64,000 nucleotides of DNA, from assembly GCA_030280995.1 (NCBI GenBank), contig JASXTE010000008.1, positions 16,444,212-16,508,211 on the forward strand. The letters are read 5' to 3'. This DNA comes from Hemileia vastatrix (taxonomy: Eukaryota; Basidiomycota; Pucciniomycetes; Pucciniales; Zaghouaniaceae). The notes beneath the pieces are model-generated. The model was not told the DNA's origin. It worked only from the letters and a program-made list of their open reading frames with translations, and ran no database searches. This document shows positions 10,359 to 22,639 of the stretch, in pieces (position 1 is the first letter of the stretch; each line of letters starts with the position of its first letter). The translations under genes and the position numbers were made by a program.

Positions 10359-10966
10359 GTCTCTTTCAAGCAATCGAAGTCGCATGATGGAAGGGTACTA
10401 TGTATGAATTTCCACATGTTAAATCCAAACCTGCTTTAAGGCTAGTTTACAGGTAGAGCTATTAAGTTTCCTTAAATTCTAAAAATAACTTATGCATTTT
10501 ACTAATTATTTTTTTCTTGTTTTCTTTCCAAAGTTGTTAGAGTTGCTTAATTAATACTGTTATCTTGATTGTAAGATATATAATTTTTTTTGAATACATG
10601 ATTTATTGTTTCAAAAATTATATTATAAATTTAAATCATTTATTTCATTTTCTAAAGCTTCATTGTCAAAGACACAACTCCATTTTCTATTACTTAACAA
10701 ATATATAAAATGTGATAGTAAAATTTGTGGAATTTTCTTTTTGAGAGGGTCAAACTATATTGTGAAGATTTTTATCTAGAAATTCTTGTACTCTAAAACC
10801 AAATAATTTTCTCCCTTAAGTAAGCCATTTCAAAAATATGAGAATATAAACAAGAATATTAACTTATCTTATTTTTATTTTCTTTACTGAAAGCTTTAGT
10901 TCAATCCCTTTTTTTATATGACATTAGTATAAAAACATGGTTAAATGCTACTATATAATTAATTTT

Positions 10967-11007
<41 letters not shown>

Positions 11008-12716
11008 TTAGAACGTCATCCTTTTTTATTTACTTGAATAAATGGCTCAATTATAATACCCAACACTTATTAATGTTTCCCAAACTCAATAACAAATTTC
11101 TCATATGAAATATTAGCTTCTAATATAAGAAGTTTATCTATAGATGATATTCAACATGTGATTTTACTTTTTAGATTCAGCTAAAATTAAACAAAAGGAG
11201 AAATCATGCATATGTGTATAAATGGTAACCATATGTTACTTAGAGGATTGTGAAATTCACTCATCAGAATGGTTTAAGTATTAAAATAAATTGAGGTCAT
11301 TATTTTCTAGTATTTGAAACTAATTAGGAAATTATTCTAAAAATATATTTTAATGTGTATCATGTTTAAAAAGTTGGAAATATGATTTTTGAAAATTGTG
11401 AGTTTCTTATGAGATACCAAGCTTTAGTTTACATTGTTTCAAGTAGAATAGAATTTTAGTATTAGAAATTGAAAGCAATGTACCATTATCAGATTTTAAC
11501 TGTGTTCTACTTATAGAATGATTACATAACATTAAACATTATTTAAATCAAAAAGGTTTAAAAGATATTTAGAATTTTACCAAATTTCACCATTTATTAA
11601 TCTTTGATTTGAAAACAAACTATGATGTACACTCACTAGAAATAAGCAATCCCAATTTTAACATAATTTATCAATCCAAAAATAATGAGTCAATTAACAT
11701 GAAAATATATATTATTTCAAAACCAATTCTCTAGATTTAAAATATGATGCTTTAATGAAAAATTATTACAAAACTTTAATGCAATGAAGTCTCTTAAAAA
11801 ATTCAAAAATAGAATATCAAAACAAGTAATTTCTGCAAAAAAAACTACTAAGTATTGTAGATAAAGCATAAAAATAAGTCATATTTTTTAAAAAAATGAT
11901 TTAACAATATTTATTTTTGTTAAAAAAATCAAAACATTGTTAAGTTTGCTTGTTATAATAATGTTAAAATCCACTAAACATTATCTAAGGGTGGTAAAAT
12001 ATGTTAAAAATAAGTTGAATTTTATGAGATAAAAATCAACAATTTTGTATCATTTCCTGTTGTGCTATGACTTTATTCCACCCTTTTTATCTGATTCTTC
12101 CAGTATTACTTTGCTATGATCACTAGTTTTCAAGTTAAAATTTACAAATGTTCATTATACTTGATAATATGAAAAATAACTCAAACTTTTATAACTACAA
12201 AATAAGATTTTGTAACTCCTTCTTTCAATCAATATTTGAAGAAATTTTTAGTTTATTTGAGTAATGATTTTAAGAATAACAAAAAATTTGAAATTCACAA
12301 GGAATTATTTCCAGAGACTATAATTATTTACTTGTGTAATGCATGAGCTACTTATCAATGATGTAAAACATGAGAAAAGTAAGTTATAGTTATAAATCTA
12401 CAGATTATACTGTTTCTGGTATATATATCTTCAATAAATCTTTTAAACTTATCTTAGCCTACATACCACACAATAGAAAATCATTATATTAAAAAAGGAA
12501 AAAATTATATGATAATATCATAAAGAATGATAACCATGGATTAATATTCCATAAAAATGGTTAATAATATTTTAAGAGAACCTAAATCAGTATTCTTTCA
12601 TCAAAATATATCCTTTTTGTCTTTGTAATTTATTCCAAACAAATTTTTTGAAAGTTGAATCTATATATCTAATGCCAAAACCACTATTAAGTTCCCTCTT
12701 AGACTTTTTAAGAAAT

Positions 12717-12749
<33 letters not shown>

Positions 12750-14935
12750 TATTTATCAAAAATTGAAATAAAGAATAAAAACATAATTTTATTTACCTTT
12801 AATTATTTAAATATAGAGTATTTTCAGAATGCATTGTGGTTACTTGTGAAGGTTAGAAGATTTGAAGTTAGATTTATGAGTTTTTAGAAGGGCAAATATT
12901 GTAAAATTCTTTCATAAATATTTATTTCATAGTTTCAAATGTTGAAATCTACAAACTAATGGGATTTAAAATTATATTGAGATTTAAAATCTGTTTTCTA
13001 CTCAAGTAAAATAAAATAAAATGATGATATCAAAATTGAAATTAAGTTTAAACTTTTGATATGCTCTATCTTCAATTTTATTGATAGTGCATCAAAAATT
13101 TAATAATATTTTTTTCCTTCATCACTTTTTACATAAAAGATAGTTTTATCATTTTATGAATTAAAGATTGCTTACATAAATTTAACATCTATGTCAACTG
13201 TTTATGACTATTAATCTATATAATAAATTTTTTAGAAGAAAAAATAACATCAGTATATACTGACTTTGAAATTATTCAATTTAAAATAGTTTACAGGTAG
13301 ATAATGAAGGGTGATTTCATTTTTGAATATGAACTATAGAAGTCTTATTTTATCAATTTTAATTCTTTTTGAGCTCAAATGTATCCACCGCAACTTAAGT
13401 AAGAATAAAAATTATTTTTATTGAAATTTACATGAGAAAGTATGCCTATTATTCAAAATCAAACTTGCTCTAATGGTGTTTTTCAATCATTATTTCCATT
13501 CATAACAATAAAAAACATTTCAATTTGCTGATGTTTTAGTTTTTGATATCCCCAAGTTTATATCTCAGGTGTACTATTCACAAAATTATTAAAAATATAA
13601 TTTTCGAAATACATGATAAACTTGAAAGTGAGGGGGCATTAAATTTTTAAAAATGAATTCTAAATTCAGGATGGATAGTATTTTTTCTATTTTCACAAAT
13701 GAACAATTTTTTGTTTCAATTAATCCAGAAAGAAAATTTTGTTGTAAGCATATTATATTATATTTATTATGATTTTAAATACTATATTTTCAAGATTTGT
13801 GTTTAATATTTCCTGTGAAAGTTAATGTTAATGTGAATTTAAAGTAAGCTTGAAGAAATTTAATCAATAGGCATATTGGATATTTAAAATAATATTTTGC
13901 TCCAATCTTGAATCATCCTGGGCTAAAAAATATCCCAAATAAGGTTTTTGTGGGTCAATTTGGATTTAAGTAGGATTAAGTGAGGTTTAATAAAGGACAG
14001 ATAAAAGGCTAAATTCATTACTAGTGACTTTTTTCTCAAAATAGTTATAAAATATGTATCATTCTGGAATCAAGCTTCAATAAAGTTGAATTGAAACAGA
14101 GATAATTTCTAGCAGCACAACACCATATTTACAAAGGTGTAAAATACCTCAAATATTACTCATAATATAGGAAGGCAAGGAATCTACAAAATTCACATTT
14201 CAAACGAGGATTTATATTTTGAATTTGAAATTGAGAAATGGAATATTATTTTCCAATTTAAATATCTATTAGTCATTTTAACAAAAGTTTTCAGTAATCA
14301 GATTGAATTTTGATGGTATTTTGTTGTAGATTAATCATTTTGATGAGACATTTACTCAAAATTACTGGTTTCGTTTCTAATATTCCATGTGAAATTCATT
14401 ACGAATCTTTTTGAAAGTGAATAGTTGACATATTGGATATGCAAAAGCTTATGTTAGATCAAAGTGAGATCAAAGGGAGCTTAACTGATGATCAAATTAG
14501 GATTTTACAAGATCAAACGGTGATCAATGTAGGTTCATCTTGAGCTCAATTTGTGACAAATCTCTGACTAAATGTAAGGCCAAACAATTTCCTACATGGT
14601 GATGATGTGTGCATAATTCAAGCATAGATTTGTGGCTCAACGGAGTTCAAGCAAGGGGTATTGCTAGCAATACCCCCCCATTTTTTCTGTGGTGAAGGTA
14701 GTGTCAATTTGATGATCCTCGTGCTGTATGATCATTGCAGCAATAAATACAATCCTATCTTTTAACACTTGTTGATTTTGCACTGTGCACCTTATCAGTC
14801 CTTAATAGTTACACTGGTTCTAAAAAAATTAATTAGGATAAATATTTAAACAATTCAATAGTTTATCCAAAAAGCTATGAAATTCCCCTTATCACACTTT
14901 AATAAATTCTCATTTTACAGCCAGGTTACAAAAGC
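10359..14935. other. Long AT-rich region without recognised genes
   Basis: About 4.6 kb without a coding frame that I can support. It holds a TA microsatellite at about 10970-11000, another with imperfections at about 12718-12750, and a perfect 22-bp palindrome at 14655-14676 (GGGGTATTGCT and its complement). The rest looks like degraded intergenic DNA or ancient repeats. Confidence 0.5.
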
Positions 14936-15335
14936 TTGCAGAATTTAAAACAAAAAACCAAAAAAAACCAAAAAAAAAACCAAAAAACAACAAACAAATC
15001 AAAAACAAAAACAAAAAAACAAAAAAACAAAAAAACAAAAAAACAAAAAAACAAAAAAAAACAAAAAAACAAAAAAACAAAAAAACAAAAAAAACAAAAA
15101 AACAAAAAAACAAAAAAACAAAAAAACAAAAAAACAAAAAAACAAAAAAACAAAAAAACAAAAAAACAAAAAAACAAAAAAACAAAAAAACAAAAAAACA
15201 AAAAAACAAAAAAACAAAAAAACAAAAAAACAAAAAAACAAAAAAACAAAAAAACAAAAAAACAAAAAAACAAAAAAACAAAAAAACAAAAAAACAAAAA
15301 AACAAAAAAACAAAAAAAACAAAAAAAAACAAAGT
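14936..15335 (+). repeat. CAAAAAAA octamer array
   Basis: Roughly forty copies of an 8-bp unit of one C and seven A run from about 15005 to 15330, with shorter and longer A runs at both edges. Because the unit is not a multiple of three, all frames stay open on both strands and give spurious Lys/Gln/Asn or Phe/Cys/Val proteins. Confidence 0.95.
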
Positions 15336-15521
15336 TCTTAAAAAAAATATTTTGCCTATTCAAAAGGGCTGTGGATAGAAGTATTTAGAGTGATAAGAAT
15401 AGAGATTAAGGGAAAGAAATATTGTAAACCTCTAGATAAAAAATACTTATCAATCAAAATACTATGGGTATGATTTAATAGCACAGCAGCAAAACTAAAA
15501 GGGAGGGAAAAAATATATTTT

Positions 15522-15777
15522 AGGGGAATGTCAGAGTTAGAAAATATGAAATTATTTTAAGTGTGTATTTCAAATCAAATCAACACTTTCATTTTACAAA
15601 TAAGTGACTTTTTCAAAAAAATGGGTTTCTTAGTTGACATTAAATCATCATTTCTTTTCACAACTATATGTTGGCCACAACATCCCTTTTCCATGTAATG
15701 CACTGACTTTTCATTTGTTTTCCACCCTATCTCCAACTTGAAATTGCATATAATTTTCAATCACATATTTATTCAAT
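15522..15777 (+). mobile_element. Diverged Harbinger end, Myb-gene side of an A-type element
   Basis: From AGGGGAATGTCAG onward this stretch aligns with the reverse complement of the last 250-300 bp of Harbinger A: AAATAAGTGACTTTTT, TTTTCACAAC, TTGGCCACAA and CATCCCTT occur in the same order. The match stops where Harbinger B begins, so B probably inserted into this older element. The opposite half may be the transposase remnant at 43.5-44.3 kb (inference). Confidence 0.6.
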
Positions 15778-15804
15778 AGGGGGTTTCAAACATTACCAAA
15801 CATG
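15778..15804 (+). repeat. Left terminal inverted repeat of Harbinger B
   Basis: Matches the reverse complement of 41810-41836 at about 25 of 27 positions. It is cut at its inner edge by gypsy-1. Confidence 0.8.
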
Positions 15805-15805
15805 C

Positions 15806-16614
15806 TGTCACCGGACAACTTACGCACAAGGTGGAGGGTGTTCCTGAAAGTGAGATGGAGGGAGGAGTTTAGAAACTTCTTTGAAGCACAGAGGAAATGT
15901 TCGAGGAAGTGATTCGAATATGACTCGAAGGAAGAGCTACTACTGTGAGATATGTTTGATAAGAATTCTAATATAATTTAAAGGTAATATTAATATTCTT
16001 AGGATCTCACAAAGGGTTGGAAACTCAATAATTAAAGATTTAAATTTTAGAAATGATTACTGAGAAAAATAAGGAAATGTACAATAATAATGATTTAACC
16101 TGAAGCTTTACCACTATTAACTATATATACGTTTTATAACTTAATTCTAAAGAAATATCGAACCAAAATCCAACCCCTTTTATATCCATTACTCCTCCTC
16201 GCATTGACCTCATACCCATCCATCATTCCGCACACCACAGACATCTGAAAATACACCTGTTACACCTGGAACCTCCTCACTAACATCCGTTAACCCTTTA
16301 ATCCTCCACTAACCATCCCGTCCATGTTCACTACCCTTGTTAATAACCCACAGATACTTAATAAACCTTTTAGCGGAATATTGCATTAACTATTGCGCTG
16401 TGCGTCGCTTATTGAAGAAAAGGCTAAACACACTATTTAGAGATTGACTAATTTAGATTTAAAGTTTAGATTAGTGCGGTTGAATAGTGAGTACACAAAG
16501 GAAAGTCGCAGTTGCTATGTAGAATCGTTTTCTGCGCTTCGAGTATGGATTTAGACCTCTGTATTATTGATTTAATGAGCTGCTTTTGCCTCGAGTGTCA
16601 CGTGGCGCGTGACA
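15806..16614 (-). repeat. Gypsy-1 3' LTR
   Basis: 809 bp, the same length as its partner. The two have diverged visibly (roughly one difference per ten bases in the first 150 bp, less elsewhere), so the insertion is not recent. The 11-base self-priming match has one substitution in this LTR (AACTTAATTCT near 16138). Confidence 0.9.
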
Positions 16615-16615
16615 G

Positions 16616-17283
16616 ATGCCCGGGTATAAAATGCCAGCTCCGTTGAGCGTGAGACACATACTACTTTCTCTGACTTGGGTAACCCAGGCCACAGGTAAAA
16701 AACAAGGGGTGAAAGAGGAGGTGGATGAACTGGTCAAAGAGGATGAGGATGAAGTTCCCATCTCAAACCAGACTCCAAAGAAGTGGTGGATGATCATCAA
16801 AGATGATGAAGAGGAGAAGGAAGTGACAGTAGAGGTCACCCCAAAGCTATTTTTAGAGGCTGACCCGGTTTTTGAAGTAAGTCTGCCTTTTCTTGTTTCA
16901 AAATTTTGTTACTGATGACTGTATGTTTTTAGAATTCAGATGTCATTGCGGAAGCTCCAATTGTGGAAGCTGCGCCATCGCTGCCAGTTGAGGCAAGTCA
17001 ACCGGCAGTTGATTTGAGGGAGGATAACAAGGAAACCCTTGACCAGGTATGGTCAAAGAAACCTCGGAAGGGTCGACGAGCTTGATTCATCAAAAATTTA
17101 AGTGATGAGATTGAAAAGATTGTCGATACCACCTCCTTCAATGTGGCAGAAGAATTACTGGAGATTGGAGAAGTGGTACCGGTAGGAGAGGAGAAGGTAT
17201 TTGAAAAATGCAGGAAGGAAATAAGGGTGGTATTGGAAAAAATGAAGAAATTCGTTTGGGAGAAAATACAGGAGAAAATTTGA
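16616..17283 (+). CDS. Antisense spliced ORF in the 3' region of gypsy-1
   Basis: On the strand opposite to gag-pol, an ATG at 16616, two bases past the LTR, opens exon 1 (16616-16876). A 56-nt intron (GTAAGT..TTTTAG, 16877-16932) joins it in phase to exon 2. The product is 137 residues, strongly acidic in the middle (EEVDELVKEDEDEVPISN) and ending in a basic PRKGRRA. After the TGA at 17083-17085 the same frame continues to 17283 with protein-like sequence (SDEIEKIVDTTSFNVAEEL), so the TGA may be a CGA to TGA mutation. GGTATAAAATG at 16621 lies just after the ATG and is not its promoter. The function is unknown. It may be an accessory antisense gene of the element or captured host sequence. 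Confidence 0.5.
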
Positions 17284-18233
17284 AATGGAAAGAGAAAAAA
17301 GAAAGAAAGAGGGAAGGATAAAAAGTAGAAAGCAATTTGTGTATTTATTTATTTATTTTATTTTGTTGTTTTAATTGAAATTTTAATATATATTTTATAA
17401 GATTTTGAAAAGAAAAAGAAAAAGAAAGAAAAAAATATTTGAATGAAGTTTTTTTTTTTTTAAATTTGAAAGATGAAAAGCAAAAATATTTAACTGAGAA
17501 AGTTTTAGTTTTAAGTTTTGAAAAGAAAGAAAAAATTTAAGTAAGAAGAAAAAAAAATAGTTGATTGAAACAATTTCGTTTTAAATGAAAATTAAATGAG
17601 AGAAAAATTTGTTATTCGTGAAAGTTTATTTACTGAAGTTTTTGAGGAATTTTGGTTATTTGAAAAGAAAGAGAAAAATAGTTTTAAAAAAGAATTTGAA
17701 AGAAAGAAGTAATTTGTTCAAAGAATTTTAAAAGAGAGATTTAAAGGTTGAAGTGAAGTTTGAGAACGATTGTCATATTGAGTTCGTGAAAAAATTTTGA
17801 TAGTTTGAAGAAAAAGAATTAAGGGAAAAAAATGTATTTTTGAAAAAAAAAAAGTTTGAAAGGAGAAAAAGAAAGAGAAAAAAAAATTAAAGGAATTATT
17901 GATTTTTTTTAAGATTTTATTTTGATGAATTTTAAGACTTTATTTTTATTATTTTATTTTATTTTATTTTATTTTATTTTTAATTTAACTTTTTAGTTTA
18001 ATTTAATTTAATTTATTTAGTTTATTTATTTATTTTTAAAGAAGGTTGAAAAAGCTTTTGAAAAGAAGAAAGAAGAAAAGAGAAAACAAAGTAAGGAATT
18101 TTTAGAAGAAGTTTTAGAATTTTAAGAAAAGAAAGAAAAGAGAAAGAAAGGAAAAAAAGAGAAGAGAAGAGAAAAATAAAAGAGATTTCTAAGGTTTTGG
18201 TTTTAAAGGATATTTAAGATGAAAAGATTTTAG
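17284..18233 (+). other. Purine-rich low-complexity tract
   Basis: About 950 bp dominated by GAAAAGAAAGA-type sequence on the plus strand, with an ATTTT run at about 17941-18000. It separates the chromodomain end from the antisense ORF and LTR, so it forms most of the long 3' untranslated part of gypsy-1. No coding frame is supported. Confidence 0.75.
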
Positions 18234-19771
18234 GAGTTCAGGGGCGTTAGAAACATTGATGGCTGGTTCCCAGGATGTTTTGTCTGAGTCATCGAGGAAG
18301 CCTTCCCATTCAATGAGGTATTGAAGTTTCCCCTTGTGCATTCTTGAATCAAGGATACGGCTTACTTCCCACTCTAGATGGTCTTCTACTTCAACCGGTT
18401 CCAGAGGAGGTTGATTCCTGCCCGGGTATGTTTCTTGAGCCAGTTCCAGGAGAGATACATGAAAAACAGGGTGAATAGCCTGCCATTTAGGAGGTAGCTT
18501 GAGTTGAAATGCAGTTTTAGAGACTTTGGAGTCAATTTTGAATGGTCACAAGCGTTTTTCGGCCAGTTTCTTTGATGGTCGAGTTGTTTGAATGTTTTGT
18601 GCATCGAGCCATACTTTGTTGCCTGGTTTAAAGAAAGGAGCAGATTGTTGATGTTTGTCGGCCTGTTCCTTGTACCTTTGAATCTCTAATTCCAAGTTTG
18701 ATTTAAGTTCTTCTTGGAGTCATGATATGGTTCAAAGATAATGTTCCGCAGGATGACTAGTTCCTACATGGATGGAGTTGAATCGAGGATGTCTTCCATA
18801 AACAGTTTCCAAGGGTGATTGTCGTGTCAAAGAATGAGTTGAGTAATTATCAGCAAATTTGGCCAATGGTAACCATATGGTCCAATCATCTTTTTGATAA
18901 CTGAAATACATTTGAAGGTATTGTTCGAGGATTTGGTTGACCCTTTGCGTTTGCCCATCAGTTTCAGGATGATATGCCATGGTGAGATTCCTCGTGATAT
19001 TGAGTTGTTGACACAATTGAGTCCAGAATGTGGATACAAACAATGAGCCTCTATCTGAAATAATATAATTAGGTAAGCCATGTTTGGAAAATACATATTC
19101 TAGAAACAATTTTGAGAAATCTTCTGCTGTAGCAGTAGTAGTGGTTTTAATGAAAATAGACATCTTTGAAAATCTATCTTCTATTACTAATATAGCATCA
19201 AAATTATTAGAAAGAGGAAGTTGAGAAATAAAATCCACCAATAAAGATTCCCAAGGTTTAGAGGGAATAGAAAGTGGTTGAAGCAACTCATGCTTCCAGT
19301 GACGGGGAGCATTATTCCTATTACATTCGTAACAAGATCTTATATAGGCCTTGATTTCTCTGGCCATTCCTGGCCAGAAGAAATCCCTCGCTATTAACTG
19401 GTAGGTTTTATCAACCCCAAAATGACCAGCTAATGGAGAATCATGTTGACTGTTGAAAATCCATAATTTTTTTTCATTGTTGTTGGGTATGACTACTCTA
19501 ACTTTTAAAAATAATAGACCTGATTCAATACTACATCTTTTGGCCCCTTTCTTCGAGAGTATTTTGTCTTTTAACCCTAAACAATAATTGTCCTTTGACT
19601 GAGCTTTGAGGATGTTGGATAGTAGATTTTGAAAGGATTGAATTGTCATCGAATTAAGTTGATGAGTTGTTAACATTGATTTGTTGAAGATTGATTTCAC
19701 ATTTTCTTGGTTCTTGTCAGCAAATGTGTCCCCCCGCTGTGGGTAAACGTTGTCCCAACGTGACATGATAT
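18234..19771 (-). pseudogene. Gypsy-1 integrase and chromodomain (3' part of pol)
   Basis: Reading from 19771 downward: SRWDNVYPQRG, then the HHCC zinc-binding part (SPLAGHFG..CYEC), the rve integrase core (LLVDFISQLP, then IISDRGSLF), and finally a chromodomain from about 18400 to 18234 (VSRILDSRM, LQYLIEWEGF, SWEPA). The chromodomain places the element in the chromoviruses and would read histone marks to guide integration (family knowledge). The third catalytic residue is changed: the usual GQTERVNQ reads GQTQRVNQ, so Glu is replaced by Gln. A stop and a frame change lie between 18560 and 18740. The gene is cut from its 5' part by the solo LTR. Confidence 0.8.
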
Positions 19772-20570
19772 TGTCACTCACCACCTGACACTCGAGGCAA
19801 AAGTAGCTCATTAAATCAATACTAAAGGGTTCAAATCCATACTTGAAGCGCAGAAAGAAACTCTCCATAGCAACTGCAACTTTCCTTTGTGTACTCGCTA
19901 TTCAATCGCGCTAGCCTAAAACTCTAAATCTAAATTAGTCAATCTCTCAATAGTGTGTCTTAGTCTTTTTCCCAATAAGCAACGCACAGCGCAATAGTTA
20001 ATATAATAGTACATTAAAAGGTTCATGAAATGTCTGTGGGTTATTAAGGGGTAGTGAGCATGGACGGGTTAGTGAAGGATTAAGGGGTTAACGGATGTTA
20101 GTGAGGAGGGTCCAGGTGTAACGGATATTTTTTAAATGGGTTGTGGTGTGCGGAATGGTGGATGAGTATGAGGTCAATGCGAGGAGGAGTAAAGGATATA
20201 AAAGGGGCTGGGTTTTTGGTTCGACATTCCTTAGAATTAAATTATAAAACGTATTTATAGTTAATAGTGATAAAACTCTAAGTGAAAATCATTATAATTG
20301 TATCTTTCTTTATTTTCTCTATAATCATATCTAAATCCTAAATCTTTGATTGTTGAGTTTCCAACCCTACGTGAGATCTTAAGAATTTTAATATTACCGT
20401 TCAATTAAATTAGAATCCTTCTCAAACATAATTCAAAGCAGTAGTTCTTCCTTTGAGTCATCTTCGAATCACTTCCTCGAACTATCCCTCTGTACTTCGA
20501 AGAAGTATCTGAACCTTTTATCTCACTTGTAGGAACATCCTCGACCTTGTGCCTAGGTCGTCCGGTGACA
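19772..20570 (+). repeat. Solo LTR of the gypsy-1 family, inserted inside gypsy-1
   Basis: 799 bp from TGTCAC to GGTGACA, reverse complementary to the two gypsy-1 LTRs and therefore in the opposite orientation to its host element. GATAT flanks it on both sides (19767-19771 and 20571-20575). It splits pol between RNase H and integrase, within the PD-(LTR)-xSRWDN junction. It keeps TATAAAAGG at 20197-20205 and the 11-base AGAATTAAATT at 20233-20243. LTR-LTR recombination of a self-inserted element explains it. Confidence 0.92.
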
Positions 20571-22620
20571 GATATCTGGGACAATACAGTTCTTACTTGG
20601 GCGATAGGAAATAGAAAAAGGAAATTCAGACAGAAATTCAGCCCACCTGGCTTGATGCCTGGTTAACACTTTGGAAGACATAAAGTATTTCAAAGCATTA
20701 TGGTCAGTCAGGATTTGAAAAGGACTATCTAGGGTGAGAAGAAAAGAGTTCCATTTTTTAAGACAATGAATAATAGCTAAAAGCTCTTTGTCACAAATTT
20801 CATATTTTAATTCTGCCGCAATGAGTTTGCGTGACTCAAAAGCAACAGGATGAAACAATTTTGTTTCAGGATTGAATTGAGAAATTACCCCTGCAATAGC
20901 ATAATTTCTAGCGTCTGTCTTGACTATTGTCAAAGAAGAAGGATCAAAGTGTCGAAGAATTGGAGCTGTGGTCAACACAGTCTTCAATGCTTCGAATTCC
21001 TTTTTTGCTGTAGAAGTAAAAAAAAAGGGAATATCTTTTCTAAGAAGAGAAGTAAGATTGGAAATAGTTTTAGAGTAATCTTTAATAAATATTCTATAGA
21101 AATTGGCAAAACCCAAAAATCCTTGGAGGGATTTAACAGTTTTGGGCTCAGGCCATTCCAGAACTTTTTGGACCTATTTGTCGTCCATGACTAAACCATC
21201 AGTGGACAACATAAACCCCAAAAAATCAATAGATTTGAGATGGCATTTGCATTTATTGTGTTTGGTGTAGAGACTGTGATCTCTAAGGCAATTTAGAACC
21301 TGTTGAACATGATGAATATGTTCATCTAGTGTCTTCAAGAAAATTAAAATATCATCTAAGTAGACGACAACAAATTTTTCGACAACATCTTGAAAGATGT
21401 CATTAAAAAAACTTTGAAAATTAGATGGTGCATTACATAATCCAAAAGGCATGATTAAATATTCAAAACTACCAAATCTAGTGCGCATTGCAGTAAGTGG
21501 TTCATGAACTTCCACAATGCAAATAAGATTATAAGCGTCTCTAAGATCAATTTTAGAAAAAAAATTAGCACCATTAAAAAGGGTAAGAAGCAATGAAATA
21601 GGAGGAATGTGATATGCATTCTTCTTTGTGACTGTGTTGAGCTTTTTATAGTCAACACACAACCTAAGGCTACCATCTTTTTTCTTTACAAAAAGAACAC
21701 GGGAGCCGGTTGGAGATTTACTGGCTCTGATGATACCTTTGGCTACATTCTCTGCAATGTAGTCTCAAAGAACTTGAGATTCGTCCTTTGACAAAGAATA
21801 GACAGGACCTGCCAGAGGTACTGGACCTATTAACTCTATTTGATTGTCGTAGGTTCGATGAGGTGGTAACTTATTGGCCTTGAAGATTGTGAAAACATCA
21901 AGGAAATCATGATAGATTTCCGGTTGAGTTGATTTAATGGCTTCAACGTTGATTTGGTTGTCCTCATCATCTTGGAGAGAATCTGTTGAGGGAAGACCAG
22001 AATTGAGAGAGCCTAATTTGACTACTTCAAGGCAATTTAAATTCTCTTTGAGTGAAGTGATCAAGCTAGAAGGGTTAGCCAATTGCTCATTTAGAGAAAG
22101 ATCAGATGCTTGCAAGTCATCGGGCAGAGATTTGTCCTCTAGCAGGACATTTTCAGGCGGGTTGTTTAACTCCCTATTGACCTGCATTGAAGAATCAGAA
22201 ATATACTTAGCGCGTGGGGTGATCAATCCCCATGAACAATCAATTTCAGGATTCCAATGCGTTAAAAAGTCATGGCCAAGGATGGTATCGTCCATTCTTG
22301 GGGCGTCCAAGACTGATAATTTCCACTCGAAGGGGGAAAATTCGGAATATTAAAAACCCATAAAACTTTCTTACTTACCTAATATTTGGGTTCCTCTGAT
22401 TTGACCAAATAAATTGGAGTTTTGTCGATATCTGTGAATGTCAGCTTTAACTTCTTGGCAAAATATAAACTGACAAAAGAAATTGAAGCTCCAGATTCTA
22501 TAAGACAACTGAAGGGGGTATCCTCCTTGAAAAGAATGAATCTCAATCGGTTTAAGGAAACTCCAGTCCTTTAGACATGGAGGTTCTGTGCACTGGGAGA
22601 GATAAGATAGTTTGCTTTGA
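20571..22620 (-). pseudogene. Gypsy-1 protease, reverse transcriptase and RNase H
   Basis: From 22620 downward: a protease motif IESGASISF near 22500, where the family has D-S/T-G; RT blocks beginning MCVDYKKLN, then IDLRDAYNLI, MPFGLCNAPSNFQ and the catalytic YLDD near 21355; RNase H with KTDARNYAIAGVISQ, CDKELLAIIHCL and ILTDHNALKY. Stops or shifts occur near 22310, 21765, 21662 and 21173. The RT catalytic aspartates are kept, but the protease aspartate is Glu. Downstream, the frame ends inside the solo LTR. All domain orders are normal for Ty3/gypsy. Confidence 0.85.
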
Positions 22621-22639
22621 ACACAAGTAAACTATCTAC

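Noticed and set aside
14910..15388. Several overlapping 107-150 residue frames rich in Lys/Gln or Phe/Cys/Val
   Set aside because: They are translations of the CAAAAAAA octamer array, which stays open in all frames.
21937..22353. Plus-strand ORFs antisense to gypsy-1 and gypsy-3 pol (also 49176-49457, 59262-59552)
   Set aside because: Shadows of conserved coding sequence on the other strand; no starts or splice signals of their own.
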